A DNA stretch of 64,000 nucleotides from CAWCTB01 sp963798275 (GCA_963798275.1 CAWCTB010000024.1:1-64000), one strand, 5' to 3'. Shown: positions 1-9,245, counted from the first letter of the stretch. Numbers and translations are program-made. Notes: generated from the sequence alone by a model not told the origin.

Positions 1-34
1 GCCCGGCCCCGACCTGTGGCACAGTAAAGAAGAG

Positions 35-1291
35 AATGGCTCGATCGGACGAACCTGCGCCCGGCGGGTCTCGTCGCTTTCCAGATATCCGACTTCCGCG
101 GCTATCAATTGGCGCGCCTGTTCACCGTCATGGCCGACCGAGATGCGATCCGTCGCCGTCGGCTCGCAGGTATATGACATTACCAAGCGCCCCCTTGATC
201 TGGGTTTGATCGGATTCGTACAGTTCCTGCCCGCGATGCTGCTGTCCTTCCGCGGGCCAAGTGGCCGATCGCTACAATCGGCGCAACATCGTCGCCCTCT
301 GCTATATGGGATTAGGGCTCGTCGTCGGCCCTGCTGCTGTCGATCACGCTGCGCGGTTCGCGGTCGGTGCACGCCATCTATGCAGTCATGTTGCTGGTGG
401 GCTTCGTGCGCCTCTACGGGGTCGCGGGCCAATCCATGGTTCGCAGATCGTGCCCGAAGAGCATTTTCCCAACGCCGTCGCCTCGGCCTCCACCGTCTTC
501 AGACCGCCACCATCGTCGGCCCGGCGTTGGGAGGCCTGGTCTATGCCGCCTTTCGCGGGCCCGGGGCGGTCTATTCTGCTCGGTGTGTGCGTCCATCGTT
601 GCCGTGGTAGCTGTTTGCGCATCCACCTGCGGCGAGCCGAACGTATGCGCCGAACCCATTTCGCTCGATACCGTGCTGGCGGGCTTTGCTAAGTGGCACG
701 AGAAGCTGATCCTCGGAACCATCTCGCTCGACCTGTTTGCCGTGTTGCTCGGCGGCGCCGTCGCGCTGCTTCCGGTATATGCCCGGGAGATCCTGGAACA
801 CCGGTTCCTGGGGACGGCATCCTGCGCAGCGCTCCGGTGTGGGGCACTTTGCTGACCGCAATGCTCCTGGCCCATCGTCCCTTGCGCCGCCGCGCCGGAG
901 TAACGATGTTGTGGTGCGTCGCCGGCTTCGGTCTCTTCACCATCATCTTCGGTTTTTCACGCGATCTTCTGGCTTTCGCTGATAGCGCTGTTGTTGGTGG
1001 AGCTTCCGACATGGTCAGCGTGATGGTGCGCGGTACCCGCGTGCAACTGGCCACGCCCGACGAGATGCGCGGCCGCGTCAGCGCCGTGAACTGGCTCTTC
1101 ATCGGCGCTTCGACGAGTTTGGCCAGTTCGAGTCGGCATTACGCCCACCTGTTCGGAACCGTGCCGCCGTAGTGCTGGGAGGAGCGGGCACCCTGATCGT
1201 CATTGCCCTCTGGAGCTGGTTATTTCCAGAGTTGCGCAACGCCGATACTCTCACCCGCCAACCAGCGACCGTTGCTCAATCCGTGCCATGA
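35..1291 (+). pseudogene. MFS transporter, frameshifted
   Basis: Pieces of one major-facilitator transporter can be followed through all three forward frames. They include an N-terminal DFRGYQLARLFTVMAD segment (near 91), VAVGSQVYDITKRPLDLG (near 155), a VADRYNRRNIVAL segment that fits the MFS loop 2-3 motif, IVGPALGGLVYAAFRGPGA (near 510), and a C-terminal half with hydrophobic helices followed by QLATPDEMRGRVSAVNWLF (near 1050). These match the EntS/MFS_3-like drug or siderophore exporter type in order and content. At least six single-base shifts are needed to read through, so as written no full-length protein is made. The stop (1289-1291) overlaps the start of the next gene in an ATGA arrangement, which suggests the two were co-transcribed. 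The start is uncertain because the first frame breaks occur before 130. Indel errors in the assembly are an alternative to true decay. Confidence 0.75.
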
Positions 1292-2415
1292 GCGAAAACA
1301 GCGCCTACTACGCATTCCAGCTTCGTCACGAATTGAGTCTGCGCAACCGCGCCTTCGCCTTGCAACGCCAGGCTCGGGCATGTCGAGAGCTTCGGCGGCA
1401 TGCCGGTGACCGTTACCAGCCGCACCCCACCCGTCGCCGTCACGGCAACTTCTTCGACGAGAGTTACGCCGCCATCGTGGCCATTCCGGAGTGGCGCAAG
1501 CGGCTCACACAAGGTGCACGCCCAGGCGAAATCGTCATTGCCCAGCAGCGGCCGCGGCTGGAAGGAACTCGACTCCTCCATGAGCTCCGACGCGCTGCTG
1601 ATGAATATCTTCTGCTGCCCGTATGTCTCCGACGACCCGCGTGCTGGCCTTGCTGGGCAGCGAAGCCGCCGACTTACCAGTTTGGATGGCGGGCGCGCGT
1701 GCCCTGGAAGACGGCCGCCCTGACCGCACCGAAGTCGACATGAAGCTGGGCAACATGCTGTTCGAGGCCAAACTGACCGAGTCCGATTTCCAGTCAGCCG
1801 GCGCAGCTGTGCTGCGCCGCTATCGCGACTTCGCCGAGGTCTTCGACCCCCGCGAACTTCCCCGCGAACTTCCCAAAGTCCCCGACGAATCCTGAAGTCT
1901 CCAGCCGACTCTCGGAAGGCCCCAGCGAGCCTCCCGTACTTCCCGCGGACTTTCCGAAGCCCGCGCACGAGCCTACTGAAAGAATGGCAGCGAACTTTCC
2001 AACGCCCGCGGCAACTTCCTGAAACCGCGACGAACTTCCCGAAGCCCCCCGCCAACTTCCTCAGGAGGAAGGGAAGCTCCGTTCCTATCAACTCATCCGC
2101 AACGTCCTCGCCGCTTATGCTAGCGACTGCGGCTTCTGCGTCCTGCTCGACGCCCGCCGTCCCGATCTCATCGAAAGCTGGTACGCCATCCTGCGCTGCA
2201 TTCGCCCCATGGACCTGCGCGTACGCTGCAAGGTCCTGACCTGGCAGGAACTGTGCACGCTCTTGCCCGAGCCCCTGCGTGAATTCCTCGACGCCAAGTA
2301 CGGCATCGTCGCCCCGGCCAGACCCCAAGTCCGATCGCGGCAGACGACGACTCTGAAGGCGAAGGGTGATGGTGACTCTGGCTCTAGTGTAGTGTCGCGG
2401 AAGTTTGCAGACTAA
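1288..2415 (+). pseudogene. PD-(D/E)XK nuclease-like protein, frameshifted
   Basis: The ATG at 1288 overlaps the stop of the MFS gene. Reading through at least two frame changes gives a protein with TEVDMKLGNMLFEAKLTE near 1730-1790. The D...EAK spacing is what a PD-(D/E)XK nuclease core looks like. It is followed by a proline-rich repetitive linker (1841-2050) and a second conserved block with YQLIRNVLAAYASD and LTWQELCTLLPEPLREFL (2080-2300). The arrangement resembles the PGN_0703-type putative restriction endonuclease-like family, but I assign that only from memory of motifs. No methyltransferase or specificity partner is adjacent, so a restriction role is not supported by context. The reading frame is broken around 1640 and again inside the linker. 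Confidence 0.5.
1841..2050 (+). repeat. Degenerate ~21-bp proline-rich repeat
   Basis: About ten imperfect units close to GAACTTCCCGAAGCCCCCGCC follow one another, each ending in or near AACTTCC or a decayed version of it. In frame the unit reads roughly E-L-P-E-A-P-A, a seven-residue Pro/Glu linker. Units differ by small indels, which is also where the host gene loses its frame. Confidence 0.6.
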
Positions 2416-2508
2416 CTCGACGTTGTTTTGAAAGGGCATGGCTTCAGAGGCTGCTAAAAAGATCAAGCGAGTAATCTCGGGGATTTTGTGCACCGGCGAT
2501 TCAACAAC

Positions 2509-2683
2509 TTACGAGTCACTCGTGAGCCATAAACCCGCCAAAATTACTACTTTGGTCTTTTCCGCAGCCTCTTCAGCCGTGCCCAAAAGCGCATCGATAG
2601 GCGCGGCTTTAGCCGCTGAGGTGACGACGTTCTCCGCAATGCCGCTGTTTAGAGTTATGGCACGAACTTGGGGGACGCCACGC
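2509..2683 (-). other. Possible truncated ORF beside the IS630 element
   Basis: Between the nuclease-like gene and the IS630 end there are about 270 bases without a convincing gene. On the minus strand a frame with coding-like composition (containing AENVVTSAAKAAPIDALLG) stays open from the IS boundary to a stop at 2509-2511 but has no start codon. It may be the tail of a gene cut by the insertion. The plus-strand frame starting at 2438 overlaps it and looks weaker. Confidence 0.2.
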
Positions 2684-3916
2684 TAGTGTTGTGTATCATA
2701 AATGTCTTCACTAATATGAGGAGTGCTTCGACCGCTTGATTATGTAACGAAACTTATGTCGGGCCTGCTTGCGTGTAAACCCCCACTGGATGGTAACCCG
2801 GTCGCGATTCATACGACGGATCCAGGTCCGAGTTTGCTGGCGCAAGCCAGCGATGTCTCCCATTCGGCGTTGCCTAAGCATTGCCGGGAAAGCAAACTAG
2901 CCTCCATCTCCGCCTGGTTCAGCCAGCTTCCATGCTTGGGAGTGTAGTGCGCCGTAAAACGCTTCCACAACCAGCCGCCAGCTTTTTCTCCGAATCGTTC
3001 CACCAGAGCCTTGCGGGTGTGGGTACTCAGGTTGTCCATGACCAGATGGATGGTATCGGCCTCGGGATAGCTCGCCGCGATATCCAGCAGGTAATCGGCA
3101 AACTCGGCCGAGCCGCGAGTCGGAGTCACCTTGGTGAAGTGCCGTCCCGCCTTGGGCTCGATCCCGCAAAATACGTTGGCGGTTCCGCAACGCCGGTATT
3201 CATAGTCCCGCCTGGCAGTTCTTCCCGGCTTCATCGCGATCGGGAAACGGGTGTCGGCATGCAGCACCACCGGCTTCTCGTCGATGCAGACCACCGGTGC
3301 CCGCTCGCAAAGAGGCTTTTCATACAGCTCCAGCAGCTCCTCCATGCGGGCGATGTACTCCTCGTCCAACTCCCCCACGCACCACATTTTTTTCCCGCCA
3401 CGGCTTCAGGTCGTGGCTTTGCAGCAGCACCCGGATGGTTTCTCGCCCGACTCGCGGTACCAGTTTGCGCTGGATCACCTCTTCGGTCAGCAGACGCACC
3501 GTCCAGCGCGCCCGGCCGGGCGGCGGCTGGCTGCAGGCCACCGCGATAATGCGCTGTCGCTGCTCCTCATCCAGCGCCGGAGCTGCCCCCGGTCGGGCGG
3601 CGTCATATAACGCGCGCTCCAACCCGCCCTGCTGATAGCGCTTGCCGATCTGCCACACCGCTTTGGCCGAAAGACCCAGACTGGCAGCCGCCGCAGGGGT
3701 TGACTGCCCGCTGTCCAGTTGTCGCAGGGCCAAGGCTCGCAGCACCGTCCGCACCGGCTGCAGACCGCCGCTCAACAACTGCTCCAATTGCTGCCGATCC
3801 CGCCTGGAAAGTTGAACCCGGAGCGCTTTGCCTCTACCCATGCCATAGCTATAAAGCCTGACACCGTCCACGCCAAGTGTATATCTTGATTACTTATCTA
3901 TGCGGTCATAGCACTA
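2684..3916 (-). mobile_element. IS630-family insertion sequence (copy 1)
   Basis: A transposase of the IS630 type is bounded by TA dinucleotides. The right end reads ...GCGGTCATAGCACTA (to 3916) and the left end begins TAGTGTTGTG (2684), a partial inverted match (TAGTG-T-TG). Total length of about 1.23 kb is normal for the family, which inserts at TA. A second copy with nearly identical right end lies at 10200-10955, which confirms the right boundary. The left boundary is less certain because the terminal match is imperfect. Confidence 0.75.
2711..3841 (-). pseudogene. IS630 family transposase, frame interrupted
   Basis: Reading leftwards from ATG 3841 (MGRGKALRVQLSRRDRQQLE), the N-terminal part carries the helix-turn-helix region (ASLGLSAKAVWQIGKRYQQG) up to HDLKPWREK. 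The frame then changes by +1 near 3389, at a run of seven A, and continues as MWCVGELDEEYIARMEELL. The DDE catalytic core follows, with VVCIDEKPV, HLVMDNLSTHT and GSWLNQAEMEASL supplying D, D and E. A second frame change near 2872 restores the usual C-terminus ending RKQARHKF and a stop at 2711-2713. The first break is shared with the copy near 10.4 kb, so it predates the duplication or is programmed. The second break would inactivate this copy or is a sequence error. Confidence 0.85.
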
Positions 3917-4138
3917 GGTGCATCTCCGACACTTGACGAGGGACGCCCTCCGGAGGTCCCGACATGACGGTCAGATGGTCGTCATTCTTACGGCCCACGC
4001 CGGCGATCATCGTGGTTGCCTGACGCGGACTGATGTCCAGCATGGTTACATTGATTTTGTCCGAGCTTGAAACACGGCAGTCTGATCCAACTCTCGTAGC
4101 CTCTATCTCGTAAATAGTCAGTACGTGGCGTGTTCGCG

Positions 4139-4360
4139 TTACTTGGACTCTTGCAGTTCCACACCATATCGTTTTGCGGCGGACTGTATTCGCTTCCACG
4201 CCGCCCGACGTTCCGCTTCCGTAACGTCCTTCACCTGGTGGAAGCGCGCGACCGCGTTCCGCACGTGTGAAGCGTTCTCCAGCGGCTCCTTGCGCTGCTT
4301 GGGAAAAGCGAACTTGGTTGCGGATATTCCGTCACGAGCTGCCTTGGTCAGCTTTGCCAT
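4139..4360 (-). CDS. Small basic DUF6582-like protein
   Basis: A 73-residue protein beginning MAKLTKAARDGISATKFAFP, rich in Lys and Arg, with the segment ENASHVRNAVARFHQV and a C-terminal KRIQSAAKRYGVELQES. This resembles the small DUF6582 family, whose members commonly start MAKLT.A.R and contain a HARNALAR-like stretch; function is unknown. The start is supported by a strong GAGGAAGG ribosome-binding site ending 6-7 bases before ATG at 4360. It precedes another small minus-strand gene upstream (4423-4572). No signal peptide or membrane segment is visible. A DNA-binding or stress-related role would be guesswork. Confidence 0.7.
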   Translation of the reverse strand: MAKLTKAARDGISATKFAFPKQRKEPLENASHVRNAVARFHQVKDVTEAERRAAWKRIQSAAKRYGVELQESK

Positions 4361-4422
4361 TGTTTTCCTTCCTCGGGAGTATCTCCCTGCGTCCGGGCGG
4401 CCCCGGTACTAGTTACCACGGA

Positions 4423-4572
4423 TTATGACAGCTTTTTCAACTCCTGCAGCGTGGTGTGGTTGACGTCGTACTCGTCTCGCGTGGATTCCGCCATGCGCGG
4501 CTCATCCATTTCCTTTTTGACCCGCGCGAGAAGCGCTTGGTTGGATTCTTGTCTTGGCTGGTTCTTATACAT
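4423..4572 (-). CDS. Small hypothetical protein, 49 residues
   Basis: The minus strand encodes a 49-residue hydrophilic peptide starting MYKNQPRQESNQALLARVKK and ending DEYDVNHTTLQELKKLS. It looks coding because of its amphipathic, Lys/Glu-rich composition with no low-complexity run. It sits about 60 bases upstream of the DUF6582-like gene in the same direction, so the two may share a transcript. No clear Shine-Dalgarno precedes ATG 4572, and an internal ATG (MDEPRMAEST) is an alternative start. I do not recognise the family and cannot exclude a chance ORF. Confidence 0.4.
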   Translation of the reverse strand: MYKNQPRQESNQALLARVKKEMDEPRMAESTRDEYDVNHTTLQELKKLS

Positions 4573-5117
4573 ACTTGCACGATGTCACGAGTCCAAAAGG
4601 ATTACAGGTCAATTGGGAACAGAGCTGACAATTTTGGAATAGTTTTCCTTGCCGAGCAGTTTTGATCAGTTCGTACCGCTCTGCGAAACGTAACATCGCA
4701 TAACGTGCAACAAACCGTCCATCTCACGCGATCGGACGCTAGGACTATCGAAGACGAACAGTGTCAGAAGATTGGCGGAGGATATGAGGCAGTGAAGTTC
4801 AGATTTTTACTGTTTCTCTGAATGGAGCCGAAATTTTATCTACGCCGATCCAGAGTCCTAACGTCATGGAAGCTGGGAGGCACGCTCGGTCGTGCGCCAG
4901 AAACGTCGAGGAGCGGCGCTTCAGCGCCCCGCAAGGCGTCTAACGGACGCGGTTGGAAATGTCGCCCACGCTAACCAGGAAGCCAAAATGGGAATTCTAT
5001 GTCCAGGCCCGGCGACTTGTTCAATTTTGACCGGACTTGGGATTCTCGGTGGCCTATATCTAGATAGGTAATACCCGGAATTCACAGCTGTGAATACGCA
5101 GAAATGCAGGAGACACA
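4573..5117. other. Intergenic region without recognisable gene
   Basis: About 545 bases between the small minus-strand gene and the PRC-barrel gene. I see no convincing ORF or RNA structure. A 27-codon hydrophobic ORF (from ATG 4989) exists but has no supporting signal beyond its start. Confidence 0.4.
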
Positions 5118-5486
5118 ATGACAGCAACAATGGAAAGAACACCCACAGTAATCGCGGCCGATACGCTAACGGGCGATAAGGTCGTAAATTTTCAAAAAGA
5201 AGATCTCGGAAAAATTGAACATTTGATGATCGACCTGGAGTCAGGCCGCGTCGCTTACGCGGTTCTTTCGTTCGGCGGGTTCCTGGGCATGGGCGATAAG
5301 TTATTTGCCATTCCATGGAGTTCCCTTAAGGTCGACACGGTCGAACATCGGTTCATTCTGAATGTCGACAAGGAATTGCTCAAAGCCGCTCCCGGTTTCG
5401 ACAAGGAGCACTGGCCAAACATGGCTGACCGCGCCTGGGGCGCCAAGGTCTACACGTATTACGGTGCCAAGCCCTATTGGGATTAA
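5118..5486 (+). CDS. PRC-barrel domain protein
   Basis: A 122-residue protein with one PRC-barrel domain over most of its length. After an N-terminal tail, TPTVIAADTLTGDKVVNF enters the first strands, DLGKIEHLMIDLESGRVAYAV is the central signature, and GGFLGMGDKLFAIPWSSLKV is the typical second half. PRC-barrels bind partner proteins or RNA (RimM, photosynthetic reaction centre H subunit), but stand-alone soil-bacterial versions have no settled function. ATG 5118 follows an AGGAG site at normal spacing. The gene stands alone and is followed by an intrinsic terminator (5571-5607). Its isolation and small size fit a stress-induced accessory protein, which is inference. Confidence 0.85.
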   Translation: MTATMERTPTVIAADTLTGDKVVNFQKEDLGKIEHLMIDLESGRVAYAVLSFGGFLGMGDKLFAIPWSSLKVDTVEHRFILNVDKELLKAAPGFDKEHWPNMADRAWGAKVYTYYGAKPYWD

Positions 5487-5570
5487 AAGCGCGGGCTGAG
5501 AGCCAAGGGTCAGCCGCAACGATCCAGAAGTTGGGCGGGTGCCCGGGCCAACGCACAAACTTTATTGCGT

Positions 5571-5607
5571 GCCCTGTTCTACCGAAGGTGGAACGGGGCG
5601 TTTTCTT
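5571..5607 (+). terminator. Rho-independent terminator after the PRC-barrel gene
   Basis: GCCCTGTTC and GAACGGGGC pair over nine positions (one G-T) around an 11-base loop, followed by GTTTTCTT. Placement about 85 bases after the PRC-barrel stop fits transcript termination. Confidence 0.7.
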
Positions 5608-5853
5608 GTGCCACATGCCTTCCATCAGCACCTTGGCTAGATGGTGACGCTGGGCTCTATAAAAGGGGATGTCAAGAGAAAACACTTCTCCCCTCGCGGG
5701 AGCAGAGTTACTTCTCTGGCATCCAGCCCCTTTGGTGACGCTGGAGTGGTGGCGACGCGCAGCTCTTCGCTCAAGTTCATTTCCGCGCTACGGCATTCTT
5801 CGCTAGCTGAAGCTACCCAAGCCTGACGGTGGTGCCCCACACAAGCCTCTTTG

Positions 5854-7141
5854 TGTCAAGTCCCAAGACATGCTTTACGGTTTGTCTCGACACATCCTTT
5901 ACAGTTTCTGTTGGTTTTCGATCCAGCGTTCGACCGCGGTCGAACGCTGGATCGAAAGGTCGAGTTCGCGTACCACGCTCCGGCAGTAGTACACCAGCAC
6001 CCGGTTTTCCAGCTTCACCAGTTGCACCCATTCCCGGCGCAAGGCCTGCCCGATGTTCCAGTTGCGTCCATAGGCCTTCAGCTTGCCGTCGCCATCCAGC
6101 CGCCGCACCTGCGCTCCCGCCGGATACTCCCAGCGCGGCGCTTGCGCCTGGTAGCGTCGCACACTCGGCCGCCACACGCTGGCCGGCGTTCGCATCTGCA
6201 GCGCCTCGTGCGGACGCACCTGGTTATGCTCCCAGCGAAACTCGTCCAGCCATTGCTGAGGCGACTTGCCCTGCCAGCCCCGCCGCTGCAACGCCCGCTC
6301 CAGCTCGCCATGAAAGCCTTCCACCTTGCCTTGCGTCTGGGGATGCCCTATCCCGCTCCAGTGCAGCCCGATGCCTTGCTTCATCAGCCACACACTCAAC
6401 TCCGTCATCCCCGTGGCCGCCGTCGCGCTCCACCACGGAATGCCGTGATCCATCAGCATTCCTTCCGGCAATCCGTTCTCCGTAAAGGCAATCTGCAACT
6501 GTTCCTGCACCAACTCCGCCCGCGTGCTGCCTGTCTGCTGCAACCGGATCACGTATCGGCTGTGATCATCGATCATCGACAGTGGACCGGTCGGCGCCTG
6601 CCACCCGATCGGGCTCTTGAAGTCCATCTGCCACAGCTCGTTGGGCTGGGCGCGCTCGAACCGCTCGCTTGCCTGGTCGTGCCGATCCGCCGGGTGCACC
6701 AGATCGCGGCGCAACAGAATGCGATGGATGGTGCTGCGCGTCAGAGTCACTCCTTCGCGCTGCAACAGCACCTGCAGCTTGCGCGCTCCCCAGTCGGGAT
6801 AACGCCGCCGCAACCCAACGACCTGCTCTTCCAAATCCTCGGCCGTATGTCGCGGGCTGTGCCAAGGACGCCGGCTGCGTTCGGCAATGCCCGCCAGGCC
6901 CTGCTCCCGGTAACGCTGCAGCCATACGTTGCCGGTCGGACGCGATATCCCGAACTCCTCACACAGCGCGGTTAAGGATTTTTCCCGCCGCGTCGCTGCT
7001 ACCACAAACTGCACCCGCTGTTCTCGTACATCCATGGTCTTCCAAGGCATTCCGCTTTACACTCCCTCGCTCGCTTACGCTCGCGTGGGAGTGTAAAGGA
7101 TGTCCCGGGACGTTTTGTAAAGGATGTCATGGGACTGAACA
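5854..7141 (-). mobile_element. IS481-family insertion sequence
   Basis: The element is bounded by inverted ends of the form TGTYNAGTCCCAWGACATSCTTTAC (left from 5854, right read inward from 7141). At both ends a second inner copy of ACATCCTTTAC follows about 30 bases in, so each terminus carries a tandem pair. Length is about 1.29 kb, and it encodes one intact transposase. I see no clear target-site duplication. Because both ends and the ORF are intact, this copy looks recent and potentially mobile. Confidence 0.88.
5899..7050 (-). CDS. IS481 family transposase
   Basis: An intact 383-residue transposase. The N-terminus has a winged helix-turn-helix (ALCEEFGISRPTGNVWLQRY) followed by the linker and YPDWGARKLQVLL. 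The rve-type catalytic core then supplies its acidic triad in LWQMDFKSPIG (D), GMLMDHGIPWW (D) and QGKVEGFHGELERAL (E). The C-terminal barrel-like region after the core is typical of IS481. Start ATG 7050 is preceded by AAAGCGGA. It is the only complete transposase in the window, in contrast to the two damaged IS630 copies. Confidence 0.92.
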   Translation of the reverse strand: MPWKTMDVREQRVQFVVAATRREKSLTALCEEFGISRPTGNVWLQRYREQGLAGIAERSRRPWHSPRHTAEDLEEQVVGLRRRYPDWGARKLQVLLQREGVTLTRSTIHRILLRRDLVHPADRHDQASERFERAQPNELWQMDFKSPIGWQAPTGPLSMIDDHSRYVIRLQQTGSTRAELVQEQLQIAFTENGLPEGMLMDHGIPWWSATAATGMTELSVWLMKQGIGLHWSGIGHPQTQGKVEGFHGELERALQRRGWQGKSPQQWLDEFRWEHNQVRPHEALQMRTPASVWRPSVRRYQAQAPRWEYPAGAQVRRLDGDGKLKAYGRNWNIGQALRREWVQLVKLENRVLVYYCRSVVRELDLSIQRSTAVERWIENQQKL

Positions 7142-7637
7142 CGTCAGTTGGTTGGGCGGGGATTTTGACTTCTCATCGCCACACGATATTCCCAGGACAG
7201 CGGTACAGACAGCCTGCGACGGGATTCTGGCTTTTCGCCTGGAGACTCGGAACTGGAAACTCGAAACTTCTTCTGACAACTGACGACTGGCAACCGGCAA
7301 CCGGCCCACTTCCCCCAAGTTACTTTCGTGCCCCTAAACTGCTGTTTTTTCTTGCTTCTCGTTTCATCAACTCCTAACGTTCATCACGAGGAAGCGTTGG
7401 AGTGTGCGCTCAGCGCGCCACCAGCTAAGTTCTTTGAAAGCAATATTTTGCCTCTAAGTCTCACGCACTCAAGATTTTGCGGACCATTCCCGAAACGGGC
7501 CTATTGTTTTCAAGATTTTGCGAGCAGGTGGGGGGAGGAGGTTACCCACATTATCGGACGGAAGTTCCTCACCTCCTGGCACCGGCAATTGCATCCCACG
7601 TCAAGAACCGAACAGCCTTATCCGGCCCGGTTCAGCG
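7142..7637. other. Intergenic region between the IS481 element and the hydrolase
   Basis: About 495 bases with no convincing gene. It contains purine-rich stretches with repeated GGAAACTCG/GGCAACCGG-like words (7240-7310) that look like decayed simple repeats. Confidence 0.35.
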
Positions 7638-8717
7638 TCAAACCACTTGCTGCAGGAACGCCACCGCCTGGCGCTCCGCCCAGCGGCCGTCGTAACCGTT
7701 GGGATCGGCCATGAAGGCGCAATGTCCGCCGTGTGTGGTCTCGACGTAGGTGATGTGCGGATTGCCTACTAGCTTCTGCCGGGTCTCGGGCAGCACGCGA
7801 ATGAAGGGGTCGTCATCGGCGTGAATGATCAGTGTGGGCACGGCGATGCGGTCGAGCACATTGGATGAGGCGGCGCGGGTGTAATAGTCCTGCGCTCCGG
7901 CAAAACCGCAGTAGCGCGCGGTGATCTGGTCGTCGAACTCACGGAGACTGTGCAGTCCGCGCAGGTATTGCACGTCGTACAGGCCGGGATAGAGCTGCGC
8001 TTTGCGGCGAATGCGATGGCGCAGCCCGCGCAGGAAGTGCCATTCGTAGATGCGGTTCGCGGGATCGTGCAGCGCGTCGGCCGAGGCCGCGAGATCCATG
8101 GCGGGTGAAACGCCGATGCCGGCTTTGACTTCTTTGGGGGCTTGCTCGCCCCACTCACCCAGCAGCTTGAGCACCAGATTGCCGCCCATGGAAAATCCCG
8201 CGAGGGCGATTTTCTGCAGGCCATCCTGCCGGATGAGCGACTCCGCCACCGCGCCGACATCGGCCGACATGCTGGAGTTGTAGAGGGTGGGCCCAAGTTT
8301 TTCGGTGCCGCCACAGTTGCGCATGTTCATGCGGACGACGTTCATGCCCGCGACCCAGGCCTTGCTGCCGGTGCCGATCACGTAGTTCGACTCGCTGGAG
8401 CCTTCCAGCCCATGCACGATGATCAGCGTCATGACGTGCTCGCGCTCGCGCTGCCAGTGGCAATGGCAGAGCACCTGCATCTCCGGTTGGACTTCGACCC
8501 GAATGAGGCGCTCTTCGGCGGGAGGCAGGACGTTTCGCCGCCGCATGAAATTGCCGGCAATGGTCTGGGCATGGCCGCCAATGAAAGGTCGTCGCGGACG
8601 GAATGCCTCTCCGAAGTGATCGCTGTCCGGGCTGGTTGCAACCGGCCCGGGAGGCGAGTCGTCAGAGTTCAAGGGCTGTGGCGCATCGCCCTGCGAAATG
8701 GGATTTCCGCGTTCCAT
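7638..8717 (-). CDS. YheT-type alpha/beta hydrolase
   Basis: A 359-residue alpha/beta hydrolase of the YheT/AB_hydrolase_4 type. It opens with the family signature RPRRPFIGGHAQTIAGN (residues 40-56), then the oxyanion region VHGLEGSSESNY, the nucleophile elbow GFSMGGN (Ser about 176), an acid in HADDDPFI and a catalytic His in THGGHCAF near the C-terminus, so all three catalytic residues are present. Family members are thought to act on esters, but the substrate is unknown. The first 35 residues are poorly conserved and the true start may be downstream of 8717. It is divergent from the FmdB gene, with the shared promoter region at 8718-8804. Confidence 0.88.
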   Translation of the reverse strand: MERGNPISQGDAPQPLNSDDSPPGPVATSPDSDHFGEAFRPRRPFIGGHAQTIAGNFMRRRNVLPPAEERLIRVEVQPEMQVLCHCHWQREREHVMTLIIVHGLEGSSESNYVIGTGSKAWVAGMNVVRMNMRNCGGTEKLGPTLYNSSMSADVGAVAESLIRQDGLQKIALAGFSMGGNLVLKLLGEWGEQAPKEVKAGIGVSPAMDLAASADALHDPANRIYEWHFLRGLRHRIRRKAQLYPGLYDVQYLRGLHSLREFDDQITARYCGFAGAQDYYTRAASSNVLDRIAVPTLIIHADDDPFIRVLPETRQKLVGNPHITYVETTHGGHCAFMADPNGYDGRWAERQAVAFLQQVV

Positions 8718-8804
8718 CTATAATGTTGATAGTACCTGCGGGAAGCATACGCTGTGCGGCGCATTTGACATTCGCACCGGCGGCGCTTCCATCCTGGAGT
8801 GATT

Positions 8805-9020
8805 ATGCCGATTTTTGAATACCGGTGCGAAGACTGCGGCCACAAGTTCGAGGCCATCCTGTTTGGCGAGCAGCGAGCGGAGTGTCCCAAGTGCCACGCG
8901 CAGAAACTGGAGAAGCAGCTTTCCACCTTCGCGGTCAGTGCCAAGCAGTCAACCGCACCGGCTGCGGGCTGCGGTCAGACCAACTGCTGCATGGGCAGCG
9001 GCGGCTGCTCCATCAACTGA
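8805..9020 (+). CDS. FmdB family zinc-ribbon protein
   Basis: A 71-residue protein starting MPIFEYRCEDCGHKFEAI, the canonical start of the FmdB zinc ribbon, with CxxC pairs at CEDC and CPKC forming one zinc site. A Cys-rich tail (CGQTNCCMGSGGCS) resembles the metal-binding tails seen in some members. ATG 8805 is chosen over GTG 8799 because family members begin MPIYEY and the TGGAG ribosome-binding site overlaps the GTG. Function is thought to be regulatory but is not established. tRNA-His follows on the same strand about 90 bases downstream. Confidence 0.88.
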   Translation: MPIFEYRCEDCGHKFEAILFGEQRAECPKCHAQKLEKQLSTFAVSAKQSTAPAAGCGQTNCCMGSGGCSIN

Positions 9021-9111
9021 TTTGCTGTTGATTGCAGAGCCGTTTACGGCGGCAGGGGGCGCTCAGAACCCGCGGGAGCGCGGCGTTCGGATGCTATAAT
9101 CAGGCCTGCGC

Positions 9112-9187
9112 GGTGGGTGTAGTTCAGTGGTAGAACTCCGGACTGTGGCTCCGGCTGTCAAGGGTTCGAATCCCTTCACCCACCCCA
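9112..9187 (+). tRNA. tRNA-His (GTG)
   Basis: A full cloverleaf is visible. The acceptor arms GTGGGTG/CACCCAC carry the extra 5' G (9112) opposite C73 that is diagnostic for histidine. The anticodon stem is CCGGA/TCCGG with loop CTGTGGC, and the T arm is AAGGG-TTCGAAT-CCCTT. CCA is encoded at 9185-9187. A TATAAT-like box lies just upstream. Confidence 0.97.
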
Positions 9188-9245
9188 AATTACCCCCGCC
9201 TGCGGCACTTCCCATAAAATTCTCCAGCCTGCGCCGCGCACACTT

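Noticed and set aside
1276..2493. Long minus-strand ORF of 405 codons
   Set aside because: It is antisense to the MFS/nuclease-like genes, has no family motif, and contains an Arg/Gly-rich translation of the repeat; long open antisense frames are common in GC-rich DNA.
3906..4199. Minus-strand ORF of 97 codons next to the IS630 end
   Set aside because: It overlaps the IS630 terminus and the DUF6582-like gene, has no ribosome-binding site and no recognisable motif.
4989..5072. 27-codon hydrophobic ORF before the PRC-barrel gene
   Set aside because: Too short and without a family or strong start signal to call a gene.
5637..5840. Overlapping ORFs on both strands after the PRC-barrel terminator
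   Set aside because: No motif, no start signal, and both strands equally open; treated as non-coding.
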